Assembly (NCBI GenBank): GCA_913061145.1
Contig: CAJXUQ010000014.1
Location: 1 to 64,000 of the forward strand
Length of the DNA stretch: 64,000 nucleotides
Direction of reading: 5' to 3'
DNA from: an uncultured Haliea sp.
GTDB lineage: Bacteria; Pseudomonadota; Gammaproteobacteria; Pseudomonadales; Halieaceae
A program made the translations under genes and the position numbers. Under the pieces are notes generated by a model. That model ran no database searches. It saw only the letters and a program-made list of their open reading frames with translations, and was not told where the DNA came from. Numbering within the stretch: the first letter of the stretch is position 1; each line of letters begins with the position of its first letter. Of the stretch, positions 16,869 through 26,054 are shown piece by piece.

Positions 16869-17150
16869 ACGGGTTGTGATTTACTAGATAAATCAATTAG
16901 TTAAGTGGATTTGATGCCGCCGTGCGACCGAGCAGTGGTAGCTGCGTTGCTCCCCAATTTAAAATAACCAATAAAATCAATAGGCTACGAGGATAGCGGC
17001 GGATGTACGTTTAAACCCACGGAAACAGGTCATTTGTGGCCACCCCAGGCCGCCAACGGCGTGACACCATGAGGTGCTAGAAAAAATGTGGTAGGTAAGT
17101 GGTAGGTTTTTGAATTGGCGAAGCTGTAGGCCGCATAGATACTGACTATA
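16869..17150. other. island end region next to tRNA-Ser
   Basis: About 280 bases without a gene: AT-rich at 16880-16990, then mixed. It ends exactly at the CCA of the tRNA. It holds two direct copies of GTGGTAGGT (listed separately). I see no transposase end or partial second tRNA. Confidence 0.45.
17088..17107. repeat. tandem GTGGTAGGT direct repeats, possible integrase arm sites
   Basis: GTGGTAGGT occurs at 17088-17096 and again at 17099-17107, a repeat step of 11 bases or one helical turn, about 45 bases from the tRNA 3' end. Paired short direct repeats at this distance from an attachment core suit arm-type binding by a P4-like integrase. That role is inferred from position. Confidence 0.4.
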
Positions 17151-17240
17151 TGGCGGAGAGAGAGGGATTCGAACCCTCGATAGGTTTTACCCTATACGCC
17201 CTTAGCAGGGGCGCGCCTTCAGCCACTCGGCCACCTCTCC
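17151..17240 (-). tRNA. tRNA-Ser(GCU)
   Basis: A class II tRNA on the minus strand with a 7-bp acceptor stem beginning GGAGAGG, D-arm GCCGAGTGGC, anticodon loop CTGCTAA (anticodon GCU), a long variable arm and T-loop GGTTCGAATCC. The CCA end is encoded (TGG at 17151-17153 on the plus strand). In related bacteria tRNA-Ser follows csrA. The island abuts its 3' end, which marks it as the likely integration site; the gene itself remains complete. Confidence 0.95.
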
Positions 17241-17298
17241 GTACAGACCGTACCCGGGGTGGTCGCTGCGCGTCGGCAGCCCCTCAGGAACGGCGCGC

Positions 17299-17327
17299 AT
17301 CATACCCCACACTGATCGCAATTTCAA
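17299..17327 (-). promoter_or_regulatory. sigma70 promoter of tRNA-Ser
   Basis: On the minus strand TTGAAA (17322-17327) and TATGAT (17299-17304) are separated by exactly 17 bases, followed by a GC-rich discriminator (GCGCGCC) as in stringently controlled stable RNA genes. Transcription would begin near 17292, about 50 bases before the tRNA. Confidence 0.75.
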
Positions 17328-17351
17328 AGGCTTGCCGCTGCAACGCGGCGA

Positions 17352-19769
17352 TTATCGGGGCGCAGTGAGTGTGATGCGCGACTGCGCAGCCGCCTCCACG
17401 TCCTGCCGCTGGAACAGCACCGGGCGGAACTGTTTATTGCGGTACAGCTCGGTCTGGTCGGTAAAATGCGGTGAGGCCGGATCACCGGACTGACTGTAAG
17501 TGAGCAGGGCTTCGGCGACCGGGCCGCTGTCCTCGAAGCCGACGGTCAGAATAAAGCTGCTACCGTGCACCACCGGGTAGCCGGCATCGGTGAGCAACCT
17601 GCTGCCGTCAATCGGCGTGGGCGTCAACTGGGCGATGGGGTGATGAGGAATGTCGGACACCATCAGGTTGGCGACACCCTCGTAGCGGTTCCCACCGTGA
17701 ACGGGGATCCCGCGCTCACCGCGGTAGGCAAACTGGGCTTCCCGCAGGGGCGCATCCAGGGGGTAGCCTGCCGACGCCAGGACAGCCGCGGCATGTGCAA
17801 GTTTTTGCAAAGCCAGGTCGCTGTCAGCCAGGGTATTGGGGGTGGTGACCGGTGCCGCTGCATCGAAGGGGACGGCAAACAGGTCACCCTGACGCATGCC
17901 GTCTTCGTAGGTGTAGCCTGTCAGCCATTCCCTGAACAGCACGGCACCCCGGCTGTCGAGATCGAAACGGCCGTTGAAACCGCGCAGCGCCGCACAGGCG
18001 TCAGCCAGGTCCGCCGCCGCGCTGCAGGCTTCCAGCAAGGGGGGCACCAGCAACAGCGCCGCCAGGCTCTCGTTGTCGAACAGGAGTTGCTGCATGCGCG
18101 CAATGGTGAACGCGCCCTCTTCAATCAGCTGCGCATTCATGCGTGTGCGCAGACTGCGAGCAGTGGCCTCCGGGCCATACAAGGGAGAATACCCGGTGAG
18201 GGGCGCGCTGACATTGCTCAGCCAGTAGCTGTCGTTGGCGTTGAACACGTAGTCATCGCGCTCCAGCAGGGGCCGCCTCTCGAAGGGCTCTGTGCCGGGA
18301 ATCGGTGCGTCGCCCTGCTCCACCCATGCGAACCGGGGGTCACTGCCGTCGAGCAGTACAAAGCCCTTGCTGTCGTACACCTTCGCCGTCAGCGCATCAT
18401 CCTTGAGCTGCTGGCGCCAGAGGGCAATCGCTGCGTCACTCAACCGCCCCACCGTGGAGTTGTCGAGGTAAACGGCGCGGCCATCGGCGCTCGCCGCAAT
18501 GGTGTTGACCCAGGGCATGGCGTTCCAGCGTTTGTGTGCGGCGATGAAACTGTCCATGTCGGTCGCCAGGTTCATGTCCCGCCACTGCGACAACAGGGCG
18601 TCGTTGCCGACGTTGGCGTCCCGCGCGGTGAAGGCGACGCTGTCGTCCCAGGGCATACCGGGCAGGGTGAGCATCGGCCCGTAGTGGCTGAAATACAGGG
18701 TATGGGCTTCAGGCTGCAGGCTGCCATCCGCCTGCAGGACCGGCACGGACACGGCCACTTCACGCATGGCGCGCTCTTCGCCGTTATAGCGGTAGACCGT
18801 GGGCTTACCCGGCACCAGTTGCAGGCGGTAGAACACCAGACGCTGGCTGGCAGACACGGTATGGCTCCAGGCCACGCCGCGATTGAAGCCGATCGCCACG
18901 CCCGGCGCGCCGAGCAGGTGCCCGCCGTAGACATCCAGCCTGCCGGGGATGGTCAGGTGTTTTTCCCAAAAGCGGTTGTCGCCGTACCAGGGATAGTGCG
19001 GATTGCCGAGCAGCAGGCCGCGGCCGTTCGCACTGCGCGCCTTGCCGAATGCCCAGGCGTTGGACCCCATGCCCTGCAAGGCAGCGGCGTCCGCGGCGCG
19101 CGCGAGTCGCTGCTGGCTCACCACGCGTTCTGCCAGAGCCGGGGCCGTGGCCGGGGGCTGCGCGGCCACCAGCGCATCGGCCATGCGCGGCAGGGTTTGC
19201 GCCATCAGCACCATGCGCGCCATCAGGTCGCTATCGGCAACCGGCTGCAGCCAGACGGCGCCATCGCACCAGGATCCAACGCGGCCTTCGGGGTGTTCTG
19301 CCAGGAAGCGGTTATAGCCGTCCGCATAACCGCGCAGCCAGGCGCGGTTGTCGTCGTCCTGCCGCGCAAGCGCCGCTACGGCCTGGCTGCGAATGTCCAG
19401 CGCGGCGACGACCGCATCGCTGGCGACGTTAGCGCCTTCTTTACCGGGGCCCAGATAGCGCGCCAGCTCACCGCGTGCGGCCAGCAACGCATGGCTGATA
19501 TTGCAGACATGGTCCTCGGCCGCAGCATAGCCCTCACCGTAGCCGAGGCTGGCAAAATCTGCTGCGGTGATATGCGGTACACCGTAAGGGCTACGGAGTA
19601 TCTCCACCGCGTAGCTCGCGGGTGGGACCAAAGGTACTGGTGGGCGGGCCGGTACTGCGGCCTCACCCTGTGGTTCGTTCGCGGGAGCGGCGGGAGGGGA
19701 TGCCGGCGTCTGGCAGCCGGCAACCATCAACAATGCCAGAACGGCAAGGGGGCGAAAACAACGCATCAT
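17352..19769 (-). CDS. penicillin-amidase-family acylase, lipoprotein
   Basis: An 805-residue Ntn hydrolase of the penicillin/acyl-homoserine-lactone acylase family, which cleaves amide-linked acyl chains in the cell envelope. The lipobox VAGC puts the lipidated Cys at 19. A Pro/Ala-rich linker follows, then the alpha chain. The autocatalytic site is MGSNAWAFG, with Ser236 as the expected N-terminal nucleophile of the beta chain, and NPHYPW downstream. The substrate is unknown; quorum-signal acylases are relatives. It lies between tRNA-Ser and csrA, which are usually neighbours in gammaproteobacteria. AGGAG lies 11 bases before the ATG. Confidence 0.88.
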   Translation of the reverse strand: MMRCFRPLAVLALLMVAGCQTPASPPAAPANEPQGEAAVPARPPVPLVPPASYAVEILRSPYGVPHITAADFASLGYGEGYAAAEDHVCNISHALLAARGELARYLGPGKEGANVASDAVVAALDIRSQAVAALARQDDDNRAWLRGYADGYNRFLAEHPEGRVGSWCDGAVWLQPVADSDLMARMVLMAQTLPRMADALVAAQPPATAPALAERVVSQQRLARAADAAALQGMGSNAWAFGKARSANGRGLLLGNPHYPWYGDNRFWEKHLTIPGRLDVYGGHLLGAPGVAIGFNRGVAWSHTVSASQRLVFYRLQLVPGKPTVYRYNGEERAMREVAVSVPVLQADGSLQPEAHTLYFSHYGPMLTLPGMPWDDSVAFTARDANVGNDALLSQWRDMNLATDMDSFIAAHKRWNAMPWVNTIAASADGRAVYLDNSTVGRLSDAAIALWRQQLKDDALTAKVYDSKGFVLLDGSDPRFAWVEQGDAPIPGTEPFERRPLLERDDYVFNANDSYWLSNVSAPLTGYSPLYGPEATARSLRTRMNAQLIEEGAFTIARMQQLLFDNESLAALLLVPPLLEACSAAADLADACAALRGFNGRFDLDSRGAVLFREWLTGYTYEDGMRQGDLFAVPFDAAAPVTTPNTLADSDLALQKLAHAAAVLASAGYPLDAPLREAQFAYRGERGIPVHGGNRYEGVANLMVSDIPHHPIAQLTPTPIDGSRLLTDAGYPVVHGSSFILTVGFEDSGPVAEALLTYSQSGDPASPHFTDQTELYRNKQFRPVLFQRQDVEAAAQSRITLTAPR

Positions 19770-19808
19770 GCAGGACGCACTCCTGTGCAGGAAAACAGGG
19801 GGTGCGGG

Positions 19809-20009
19809 TTACTCCCGGGAGTCGTCCTCCGGAGCCGCTGCCTCGTCACCCTCCTGGATGCGATTGTAGATTTCTTCACGGTGAACTGCGACATCTTTCG
19901 GGGCGTTCACCCCGATGCGCACCTGATTGCCCTTGACGCCCAGCACGGTGATCGTGATGTCGTCGCCAATCATCAGTGATTCACCGACCCGGCGGGTCAG
20001 TATGAGCAT
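19809..20009 (-). CDS. csrA: carbon storage regulator CsrA
   Basis: A 66-residue dimeric RNA-binding protein that controls translation and stability of many mRNAs, including motility and storage genes. The sequence begins [17 protein letters not shown], with the binding Arg and the [16 protein letters not shown] core. It has an acidic tail ([14 protein letters not shown]) longer than in many homologues. AAGGAG precedes the ATG. It follows lysC on the minus strand after 110 bases, the standard gammaproteobacterial order. Confidence 0.97.
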   Translation of the reverse strand: MLILTRRVGESLMIGDDITITVLGVKGNQVRIGVNAPKDVAVHREEIYNRIQEGDEAAAPEDDSRE

Positions 20010-20119
20010 AACTCCTTGCCTCCTGTCGCCCGCCAGCGCGCTTCCGGGCGGCGCTAACCATGCGCTGCTGAACCCTAAGTGTTAGCCTAGATTGGCGAAA
20101 ACGCAACTGCGGGTTTGTA

Positions 20120-21361
20120 TCACTTTGCAATAGTCGCGGGGGGCGCCTGGTCGAGTTCAAAGGCCGAGTGCAGGGCGCGGACCGCCAGCTCCATGAATTT
20201 TTCCTCAATGATCACGGAAATCTTGATTTCCGATGTCGTGATCATCTGGATGTTGATTCCCACCTCGGAGAGCGCGCGGAACATGGTGCTGGCCACGCCG
20301 GCGTGGGAGCGCATGCCCACGCCCACGATCGACACTTTGGCGATGCGGCTGTCGACACGGACCTCGCGCGCATTGAGGTCTGCCGCCACCTGTTCCAGCA
20401 CGGCCTGGGCGCGCGGCAGATCGGCGCGACCAACGGTGAAGGTCAGGTCGGTGGTGTTGTCCTCGGCCACGTTCTGCAGAATGACGTCGACCTCAATGTT
20501 TGCCTCACCGATGGGACCCAGTATGCGGTAGGCCACACCGGGCATGTCCGGCACGCCGAGGATGGTGAGTTTGGCCTCATCGCGGTTGAAGGCGATACCG
20601 GCAATTGTCGGGGTTTCCATCACAGACGCATCCTCCAGCGTGATGAGGGTACCGGGGCCGTCCTTGAAGCTGTGCAGCACCCGCAGCGGAACTTTGTATT
20701 TGCCGGCGAATTCCACCGAGCGAATCTGCAGCACCTTGGAGCCCATGCTGGCCATTTCCAGCATCTCCTCGAAGGTAATGCGATCCAGGCGGCGTGCATC
20801 GTCGACCACTCGCGGGTCGGTGGTATAGACCCCATCCACATCGGTGTAGATCTGGCATTCGTCCGCCTGCAGAGCCGCCGCCAGCGCGACAGCGGTGGTA
20901 TCCGATCCGCCGCGCCCGAGCGTGGTGATGTTGCCCTGCTCGTCCACCCCCTGAAAACCGGCTACGACAAGCACGAAGCCGGCCGCCAGGTCTGCCCGCA
21001 AGCGGCTGTCATCAATGTCGCGGATGCGCGCCTTGGTGTGCGCATCGTCGGTAAGGATACGCACCTGACTACCGGTATAGGATTTGGCGGCGATACCGCG
21101 CTGGTTCAGTGCCATGCTGAGCAGCGCGGTGGTCACCTGCTCGCCGGTGGACAGCAACACGTCCAGCTCACGCGCCAGCGGCTGTGGCTGGATCTCCCGC
21201 GCCAGGCCCAGCAAGCGGTTGGTTTCGCCGCTCATCGCCGACACCACCACAACCACCTGATGGCCGTCGGCCCGGAAGCGGGCCACCTTATCGGCCACCT
21301 GCTCAATGCGCTCGATACTGCCGACGGAGGTGCCGCCGAACTTCTGGACGATCAGCGCCAT
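20120..21361 (-). CDS. lysC: aspartate kinase
   Basis: Phosphorylates aspartate, the first step toward lysine, threonine and methionine. The 413 residues begin [19 protein letters not shown], have the substrate-site segment [18 protein letters not shown], and end in two ACT domains ([30 protein letters not shown]) that bind feedback inhibitors. ATG 21361 is chosen because homology starts there, one base after the alaS stop; a longer frame upstream runs through alaS. It probably shares a transcript with alaS. Confidence 0.96.
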   Translation of the reverse strand: MALIVQKFGGTSVGSIERIEQVADKVARFRADGHQVVVVVSAMSGETNRLLGLAREIQPQPLARELDVLLSTGEQVTTALLSMALNQRGIAAKSYTGSQVRILTDDAHTKARIRDIDDSRLRADLAAGFVLVVAGFQGVDEQGNITTLGRGGSDTTAVALAAALQADECQIYTDVDGVYTTDPRVVDDARRLDRITFEEMLEMASMGSKVLQIRSVEFAGKYKVPLRVLHSFKDGPGTLITLEDASVMETPTIAGIAFNRDEAKLTILGVPDMPGVAYRILGPIGEANIEVDVILQNVAEDNTTDLTFTVGRADLPRAQAVLEQVAADLNAREVRVDSRIAKVSIVGVGMRSHAGVASTMFRALSEVGINIQMITTSEIKISVIIEEKFMELAVRALHSAFELDQAPPATIAK

Positions 21362-21362
21362 A

Positions 21363-23972
21363 TCAGGCGTTCTGGGCCAGGGTTTCCGCCACCCAGTCAG
21401 GCACTGCACCCAATGCCGCGGGCAGGCCGGCCACATCGCTGCCACCGCCCTGCGCCATGTCCGGGCGGCCGCCGCCCTTGCCACCCAGGCGCCCCGCGAA
21501 TTCGCGCATCAGGTTGCCGGCACTGACCCGGTCGGTCAGATCCTTGCTGACGCCGGCCGCCAGCGCCAACTTGTCGCCATCCACAGCCGCCAGCAGCACC
21601 ACGGCACTGCCCAGCTTGTTCTTTACCTGGTCGAGGGTATCGCGCAGCGATTTGGCATCGGCACCCTCGACACTCGCGGCCAGCACCTTGATACCGGCCA
21701 CCTCGACAGCCTGGGTGGTCAGGTCGCCACCGGCCGACGTGGCCAGCTTCTGCTTCAGCCGCGCGAGCTCTTTTTCCAGCTCACGGTTCTCATTGCGCAG
21801 GGCTCCCACACGCGCCGCCACTGCATCGCGCCCGGCCTTCACAACGTCGCACACCGCGTCCAGCTGGGCCTCGGTGTGGGCGATGGAGGCCAGCGCCCCG
21901 GCGCCTGTCACCGCCTCGATACGGCGCACGCCCGACGCGATGCCGGACTCCGAGAGGATACGGAATATCCCGATGTCACCAGTGCGGTCCACGTGGGTGC
22001 CGCCACAGAGCTCTACCGAGTAATCATCTTCACCCATGGTCAGTACGCGCACTTCGTCGCCGTATTTCTCGCCAAACAGCGCCATGGCGCCCGCCGCGAT
22101 GGCGTCGTCCATGTTCATCAGGCGGGTGCTGACCGGCGTATTGGCGCGAATCTGGGCATTCACCTGATCCGCGATCTCGGCCAGCTCCGCGGGCGTCACG
22201 GCCTCGAAATGGGAGAAGTCGAAACGCAGGCGCTCGGAATCCACCAGCGATCCCTTCTGCGTTACGTGCTCGCCGAGCACACGGCGCAGGGCGGCGTGCA
22301 TCAGGTGCGTGGCCGAGTGGTTCAGGCGGGTGCGCTGGCGTACGCTGGCGTCCACGCTGGCGTGCAGGCGGTCGCCGACCCTGACGCTGCCCTGCAGCAC
22401 CTTGACGTGGTGCAGGTGCTGGCTCTGGGCCTTGGTGGTGTCGGTCACTTCCAGCCGCACACCGTCGGCCTGCAGGTAGCCGGTATCGCCTGCCTGACCG
22501 CCGGATTCGGCGTAGAACGGCGTGCGGTCGAGCACGACCACGCCCTGCTGATCTGGTTGCAGGGCCTCGACCTCGGCGCCGTCGCAGAGCAATGCCGTCA
22601 CCCTGCCCTCGCCTTCCACGTGCTCGTAGCCGGTAAACTCGGTGCTGCCTTCCAGTTTGAGGACGGCGTTGTAATCCACCTTGAAGCTGCCGCCTTCCTG
22701 CGACCGGCTGCGCTGTGCCGCCATCGCGGCCTCGTAGCCCGCCATATCCAGTTCCAGGCCGCGTTCCCGTGCGATGTCGTTGGTCAGGTCAACCGGGAAA
22801 CCGTAGGTGTCGTAGAGCTTGAACACCACGTCACCGGGGATCACGCCGCTGCTGATGTCAGCGAGCGCGTCCTGCAGGATCTGCAGGCCGTTATCCAGTG
22901 TCTTGGCGAACTGCTCTTCCTCGGCCAGCAGCGCTTTCTCCACCTGTGGCTGCAGCTTCGCCAGTTCGGGGTAGGCATCGCCCATCTCGGCAACCAGTGT
23001 GGCGACGAGTTTGTGGAAGAACGGCGCGCTGGCGCCCAGCTTGTTGCCGTGACGTATGGCACGGCGGATGATGCGGCGCAGCACATAGCCCCGGCCCTCG
23101 TTGCCCGGCAGCACGCCATCGACAATGAGAAAGGCACAGGAACGTATGTGGTCGGCAATCACCCGCAGGGAGTTGTGTGCCAGGTCGTCGACCCCGAGCA
23201 GCTTGGCAGTGGCGCGAATGAGGGCCTGGAACAGGTCGATTTCGTAGTTGCTGTGCACGCCCTGCATAACGGCGGCAATGCGCTCCAGGCCCATACCGGT
23301 ATCGACCGAGGGCTTGGGCAAGGGGTGCAGCTCGCCGCTGGCGTCGCGGTTGAACTGCATGAACACGAGGTTCCAGATTTCAATGTAGCGGTCGAGGTCG
23401 TCGCCCTCACTGCCGGGCGGGCCGCCGGGTACCTGCGGGCCGTGGTCGTAGAAGATTTCGGAACAGGGGCCGCAGGGGCCCGTGTCGCCCATCTGCCAGA
23501 AGTTGTCCTCATCGAGGCGCGAGAAACGCTCGGCACTGACACCCATCTCCTGCAGCCAGATGTCTGCGGCCTCATCATCGGACACATGCACGGTCACCCA
23601 CAGGCGCTCGGGCGGCAGCCCCAGCGTTTCCGTGAGAAACGTCCAGGCAAACTGAATGGCCTCGCGCTTGAAGTAATCACCGAAGCTGAAGTTGCCGAGC
23701 ATCTCGAAAAACGTGTGGTGACGCGCGGTATAGCCCACGTTTTCCAGGTCGTTGTGCTTGCCCCCGGCACGCACGCAGCGCTGGCTGCTGGTGGCGCGCA
23801 GATAGGCGCGCGGCTCGGTGCCCAGGAAGGTGTCCTTGAACTGGTTCATGCCCGCATTGGTGAACAGCAGTGTGGGGTCGTTGCCCGGCACCAGTGAACT
23901 GCTGGGCACCCGGGTGTGGCCCTGAGCCTCGAAATAAGCCAGGAAAGCTTCGCGTATGTCGCCTGTTTTCAT
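21363..23972 (-). CDS. alaS: alanyl-tRNA synthetase
   Basis: Charges tRNA-Ala. The 869 residues have the class II catalytic core ([58 protein letters not shown]). The editing domain has its zinc ligands in [14 protein letters not shown] and [13 protein letters not shown], and a C-Ala region follows. Length and motifs are normal. Its start overlaps the stop of the HIT protein gene by four bases. Confidence 0.98.
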   Translation of the reverse strand: MKTGDIREAFLAYFEAQGHTRVPSSSLVPGNDPTLLFTNAGMNQFKDTFLGTEPRAYLRATSSQRCVRAGGKHNDLENVGYTARHHTFFEMLGNFSFGDYFKREAIQFAWTFLTETLGLPPERLWVTVHVSDDEAADIWLQEMGVSAERFSRLDEDNFWQMGDTGPCGPCSEIFYDHGPQVPGGPPGSEGDDLDRYIEIWNLVFMQFNRDASGELHPLPKPSVDTGMGLERIAAVMQGVHSNYEIDLFQALIRATAKLLGVDDLAHNSLRVIADHIRSCAFLIVDGVLPGNEGRGYVLRRIIRRAIRHGNKLGASAPFFHKLVATLVAEMGDAYPELAKLQPQVEKALLAEEEQFAKTLDNGLQILQDALADISSGVIPGDVVFKLYDTYGFPVDLTNDIARERGLELDMAGYEAAMAAQRSRSQEGGSFKVDYNAVLKLEGSTEFTGYEHVEGEGRVTALLCDGAEVEALQPDQQGVVVLDRTPFYAESGGQAGDTGYLQADGVRLEVTDTTKAQSQHLHHVKVLQGSVRVGDRLHASVDASVRQRTRLNHSATHLMHAALRRVLGEHVTQKGSLVDSERLRFDFSHFEAVTPAELAEIADQVNAQIRANTPVSTRLMNMDDAIAAGAMALFGEKYGDEVRVLTMGEDDYSVELCGGTHVDRTGDIGIFRILSESGIASGVRRIEAVTGAGALASIAHTEAQLDAVCDVVKAGRDAVAARVGALRNENRELEKELARLKQKLATSAGGDLTTQAVEVAGIKVLAASVEGADAKSLRDTLDQVKNKLGSAVVLLAAVDGDKLALAAGVSKDLTDRVSAGNLMREFAGRLGGKGGGRPDMAQGGGSDVAGLPAALGAVPDWVAETLAQNA

Positions 23973-24322
23973 TGGAACCCTGCCATCTGTCCTTCAGCAA
24001 ATCCGCGGCCCGCGAGGATATGCAGGTGCAGGTGGAATACGGTCTGGCCGGCGCCAGCACCGTTGTTGATGATGAGGCGGAAAGCCTCACCCACGCCCAA
24101 CTGCTCCGCGACCTTGCCGGCGGCGAGCAGCAGATGCCCGAGCAGGGCCTGGTCATCCGGGGCCGCATCCACCAGGCGTGGAATGGCCTGCTTCGGAATC
24201 ACCAGCACATGCACCGGCGCCTGGGGGTTGATGTCGTTGATGGCGATACAGTGCTCGTCTTCGTAGAGCCGCTCCGAGGGAATCTCGCCGCTGATGATCT
24301 TGCCGAAAATGGTCTCCGTCAT
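23969..24322 (-). CDS. HIT-family nucleotide hydrolase (HinT-like)
   Basis: A 117-residue purine nucleoside phosphoramidase-type protein. The histidine triad is visible as HLHLHILAG near the C-terminus, with [17 protein letters not shown] and LVIPKQAI upstream as in HinT. It overlaps alaS by four bases and follows the Trm112-like gene by four bases, so the three are probably cotranscribed. Its cellular substrate is not known with certainty. Confidence 0.92.
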   Translation of the reverse strand: MTETIFGKIISGEIPSERLYEDEHCIAINDINPQAPVHVLVIPKQAIPRLVDAAPDDQALLGHLLLAAGKVAEQLGVGEAFRLIINNGAGAGQTVFHLHLHILAGRGFAEGQMAGFQ

Positions 24323-24326
24323 TGCC

Positions 24327-24512
24327 CTACCCCAGCTTCTCGTCGGCGGTGAGCTGGCGCGCCTCGCTCTCCAGCATCACCGGAATGCCATCGCGCACCG
24401 GGTAGGCCAGACCACTGGCCTTGCAGATGAGCTCATCTTTTTCCTTGTCGTACTCCAGCGGGGCCTTGGTTACGGGGCACACCAGAATACTCAGCAGCTT
24501 CTCGTCAATCAT
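24327..24512 (-). CDS. Trm112/YcaR-family small protein
   Basis: A 61-residue UPF0434 protein. The text [20 protein letters not shown] and [14 protein letters not shown] is characteristic. The usual four zinc cysteines are reduced to two here (Cys12, Cys30), as in many proteobacterial members. The start at 24512 fits the family; a longer frame upstream has no similarity. Its function is unclear; relatives support methyltransferases or lie beside lipid A genes. Confidence 0.85.
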   Translation of the reverse strand: MIDEKLLSILVCPVTKAPLEYDKEKDELICKASGLAYPVRDGIPVMLESEARQLTADEKLG

Positions 24513-24612
24513 GACCGGTCCTGAGGCATACGAAGGGCCTGCATTATACGGATTTTTCCGGGCCGTAACATGCCGCAGGCCGGGCACGTCGGCCGCGCAG
24601 GTCGCGCCGCCC

Positions 24613-25449
24613 TCAGGGCGCGGCGGGAGCCTGCGCGGCGCGCATCGGCGGCACCAGCAGCTGCGGATCGATACGTGCATTGCGCCAGGACATGCGCCAG
24701 TCCAGGTGCGGCCCCGTGGCGCGCCCCGTAGCGCCCACTTCGCCGATGATATCCCCCACCGCAATCTGGTCACCGACCTGCACGCTCACCTTGCTCAGGT
24801 GCAGGAATGACGACGACAGTCGATAGCCGTGATCGAGGATGATGGTGCCACCCGAGTAGAACAGGTCAGGCTCGGCGAGCGTCACCACGCCGGCGGCGGG
24901 CGCGCGCACGATGGTGCCCGTGGGTACCGCCACATCCACCCCGTAGTGCGGGCTGCCGGGCTGCCCGTTGTACACCCGCTGGCTGCCATACACCCCGGAA
25001 ATGCGCCCCTCGACCGGCCAATGAAAACCGGCCAGGGCGCCGGCCAGCAGGTCCGGGCGCCGCAGGTGCTGTGCCTTGGCGGCGTTGACCAGCTCGCGCT
25101 CACGGGCGATGCGTGCCAGCTGCTCCGGCGGCGGCGTGACCGTGCGCTGCGGCACACCCTCCACGCGCTGGATATTGTATTCGCGGGCCGCAATCTCCAG
25201 GGTCTGGCGGCAGTCGCCCACCTGCAGCACTGCGCTGGGCGCGGCATCACGGCTGAAGCCGGCGACAAATGTGCCATCCTCCAGCACATCCAGCGCATCG
25301 CCATCGAGCAGGACCCGGGCACCGGGCGCGGCCTGCCCCCAGACCAGCCCACCCTGCTGCAGGTTGCCCTGCACATCCACGCACGCCGCCAGCGCGCCAT
25401 TGGCACTCGATGCCACCAGGGCTGCCATCAACCAGGCTCTCATTGTCAC
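24613..25449 (-). CDS. secreted M23-family metallopeptidase
   Basis: A periplasmic LytM-type protein of 278 residues that probably cleaves peptidoglycan cross-links. It has a Sec signal peptide ending ANGALAA, a helical spacer, and the M23 fold: His168 and Asp172 in SPHYGVDVA, His217 in FLHLSK, and His248 in TGPHLDWRM. The usual HxH is HxD here (Asp250), a feature of a subgroup of proteobacterial members, so catalysis may be altered. It is divergent from greB. Confidence 0.85.
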   Translation of the reverse strand: MTMRAWLMAALVASSANGALAACVDVQGNLQQGGLVWGQAAPGARVLLDGDALDVLEDGTFVAGFSRDAAPSAVLQVGDCRQTLEIAAREYNIQRVEGVPQRTVTPPPEQLARIARERELVNAAKAQHLRRPDLLAGALAGFHWPVEGRISGVYGSQRVYNGQPGSPHYGVDVAVPTGTIVRAPAAGVVTLAEPDLFYSGGTIILDHGYRLSSSFLHLSKVSVQVGDQIAVGDIIGEVGATGRATGPHLDWRMSWRNARIDPQLLVPPMRAAQAPAAP

Positions 25450-25514
25450 ACGCTCCTTTCCTGACAGGGTCTGGGCGCTAGTGTAGTGAAAGCCGCACCG
25501 TTAGAATATGCCCC

Positions 25515-26033
25515 ATGAGCCGTTATCGCCCACCCCGCCGCCGCGGATCGCCCTATATCACGCCCGAGGGCGAGGCGGTGCTGCGCGCGGAGCTGCACCA
25601 GCTGTGGAAAGTGGAGCGCCCACAGGTCACCGACGTGGTCCATGAGGCGGCAAAAAATGGTGACCGTTCGGAAAACGGGGACTACATCTACGGCAAGCGC
25701 CGGCTGCGGGAAATCGACTCGCGCGTGCGCTTCCTCAGCAAGCGGCTGGAGGAACTGACCGTGGTGGACCGCGTACCGGCCGACACCGGCAAGGTGTTTT
25801 TTGGCGCCTGGGTAACGCTGGAGGACGAGGGCGGCGCCGAGCGCCGCTACCGCATCGTCGGCCCGGACGAATTCGACCTCGCGGCCGGCAAGCTGAGCAT
25901 GGACTCCCCGCTGGCCCGCAGCCTGCTTGGCAAGCGTCTCGATGATGAGGTGCGCCTGCAGAGCCCCGCAGGCGAGCAGCACTTCATCATCGTGGACATC
26001 CAGTACGGCGAGGCAGCAGCGCGCGCGACCTGA
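25515..26033 (+). CDS. greB: transcription elongation factor GreB
   Basis: Stimulates RNA cleavage by backtracked RNA polymerase. The 172 residues include the N-terminal coiled coil (EAVLRAELHQLWKVERPQVT, then DRSENGDYIYGKRRLREID) with its acidic tip, and the FKBP-like C-terminal domain (YRIVGPDEFD, DSPLARSLLGK). The SRYRPPRRRG start and the RSENGDYIYGK text distinguish GreB from GreA. It is divergent from the peptidase and convergent with the lipoprotein gene. Confidence 0.93.
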   Translation: MSRYRPPRRRGSPYITPEGEAVLRAELHQLWKVERPQVTDVVHEAAKNGDRSENGDYIYGKRRLREIDSRVRFLSKRLEELTVVDRVPADTGKVFFGAWVTLEDEGGAERRYRIVGPDEFDLAAGKLSMDSPLARSLLGKRLDDEVRLQSPAGEQHFIIVDIQYGEAAARAT

Positions 26034-26054
26034 ACCGCACGCGCCATTGGCAGG

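Noticed and set aside
1..17150. A second copy of the tRNA-Ser 3' end (attachment repeat) inside the island
   Set aside because: I found no second match to the tRNA acceptor and T-arm sequence; the other boundary must lie left of the window or be deleted.
17565..19979. An 804-codon open frame on the plus strand
   Set aside because: It is fully antisense to the acylase and csrA, whose motifs are clear. Its translation is His/Gln/Arg-rich as expected of the reverse frame of GC-rich coding DNA.
21306..23897. An 863-codon open frame on the plus strand
   Set aside because: Antisense to alaS; the same composition effect, with no protein family text.
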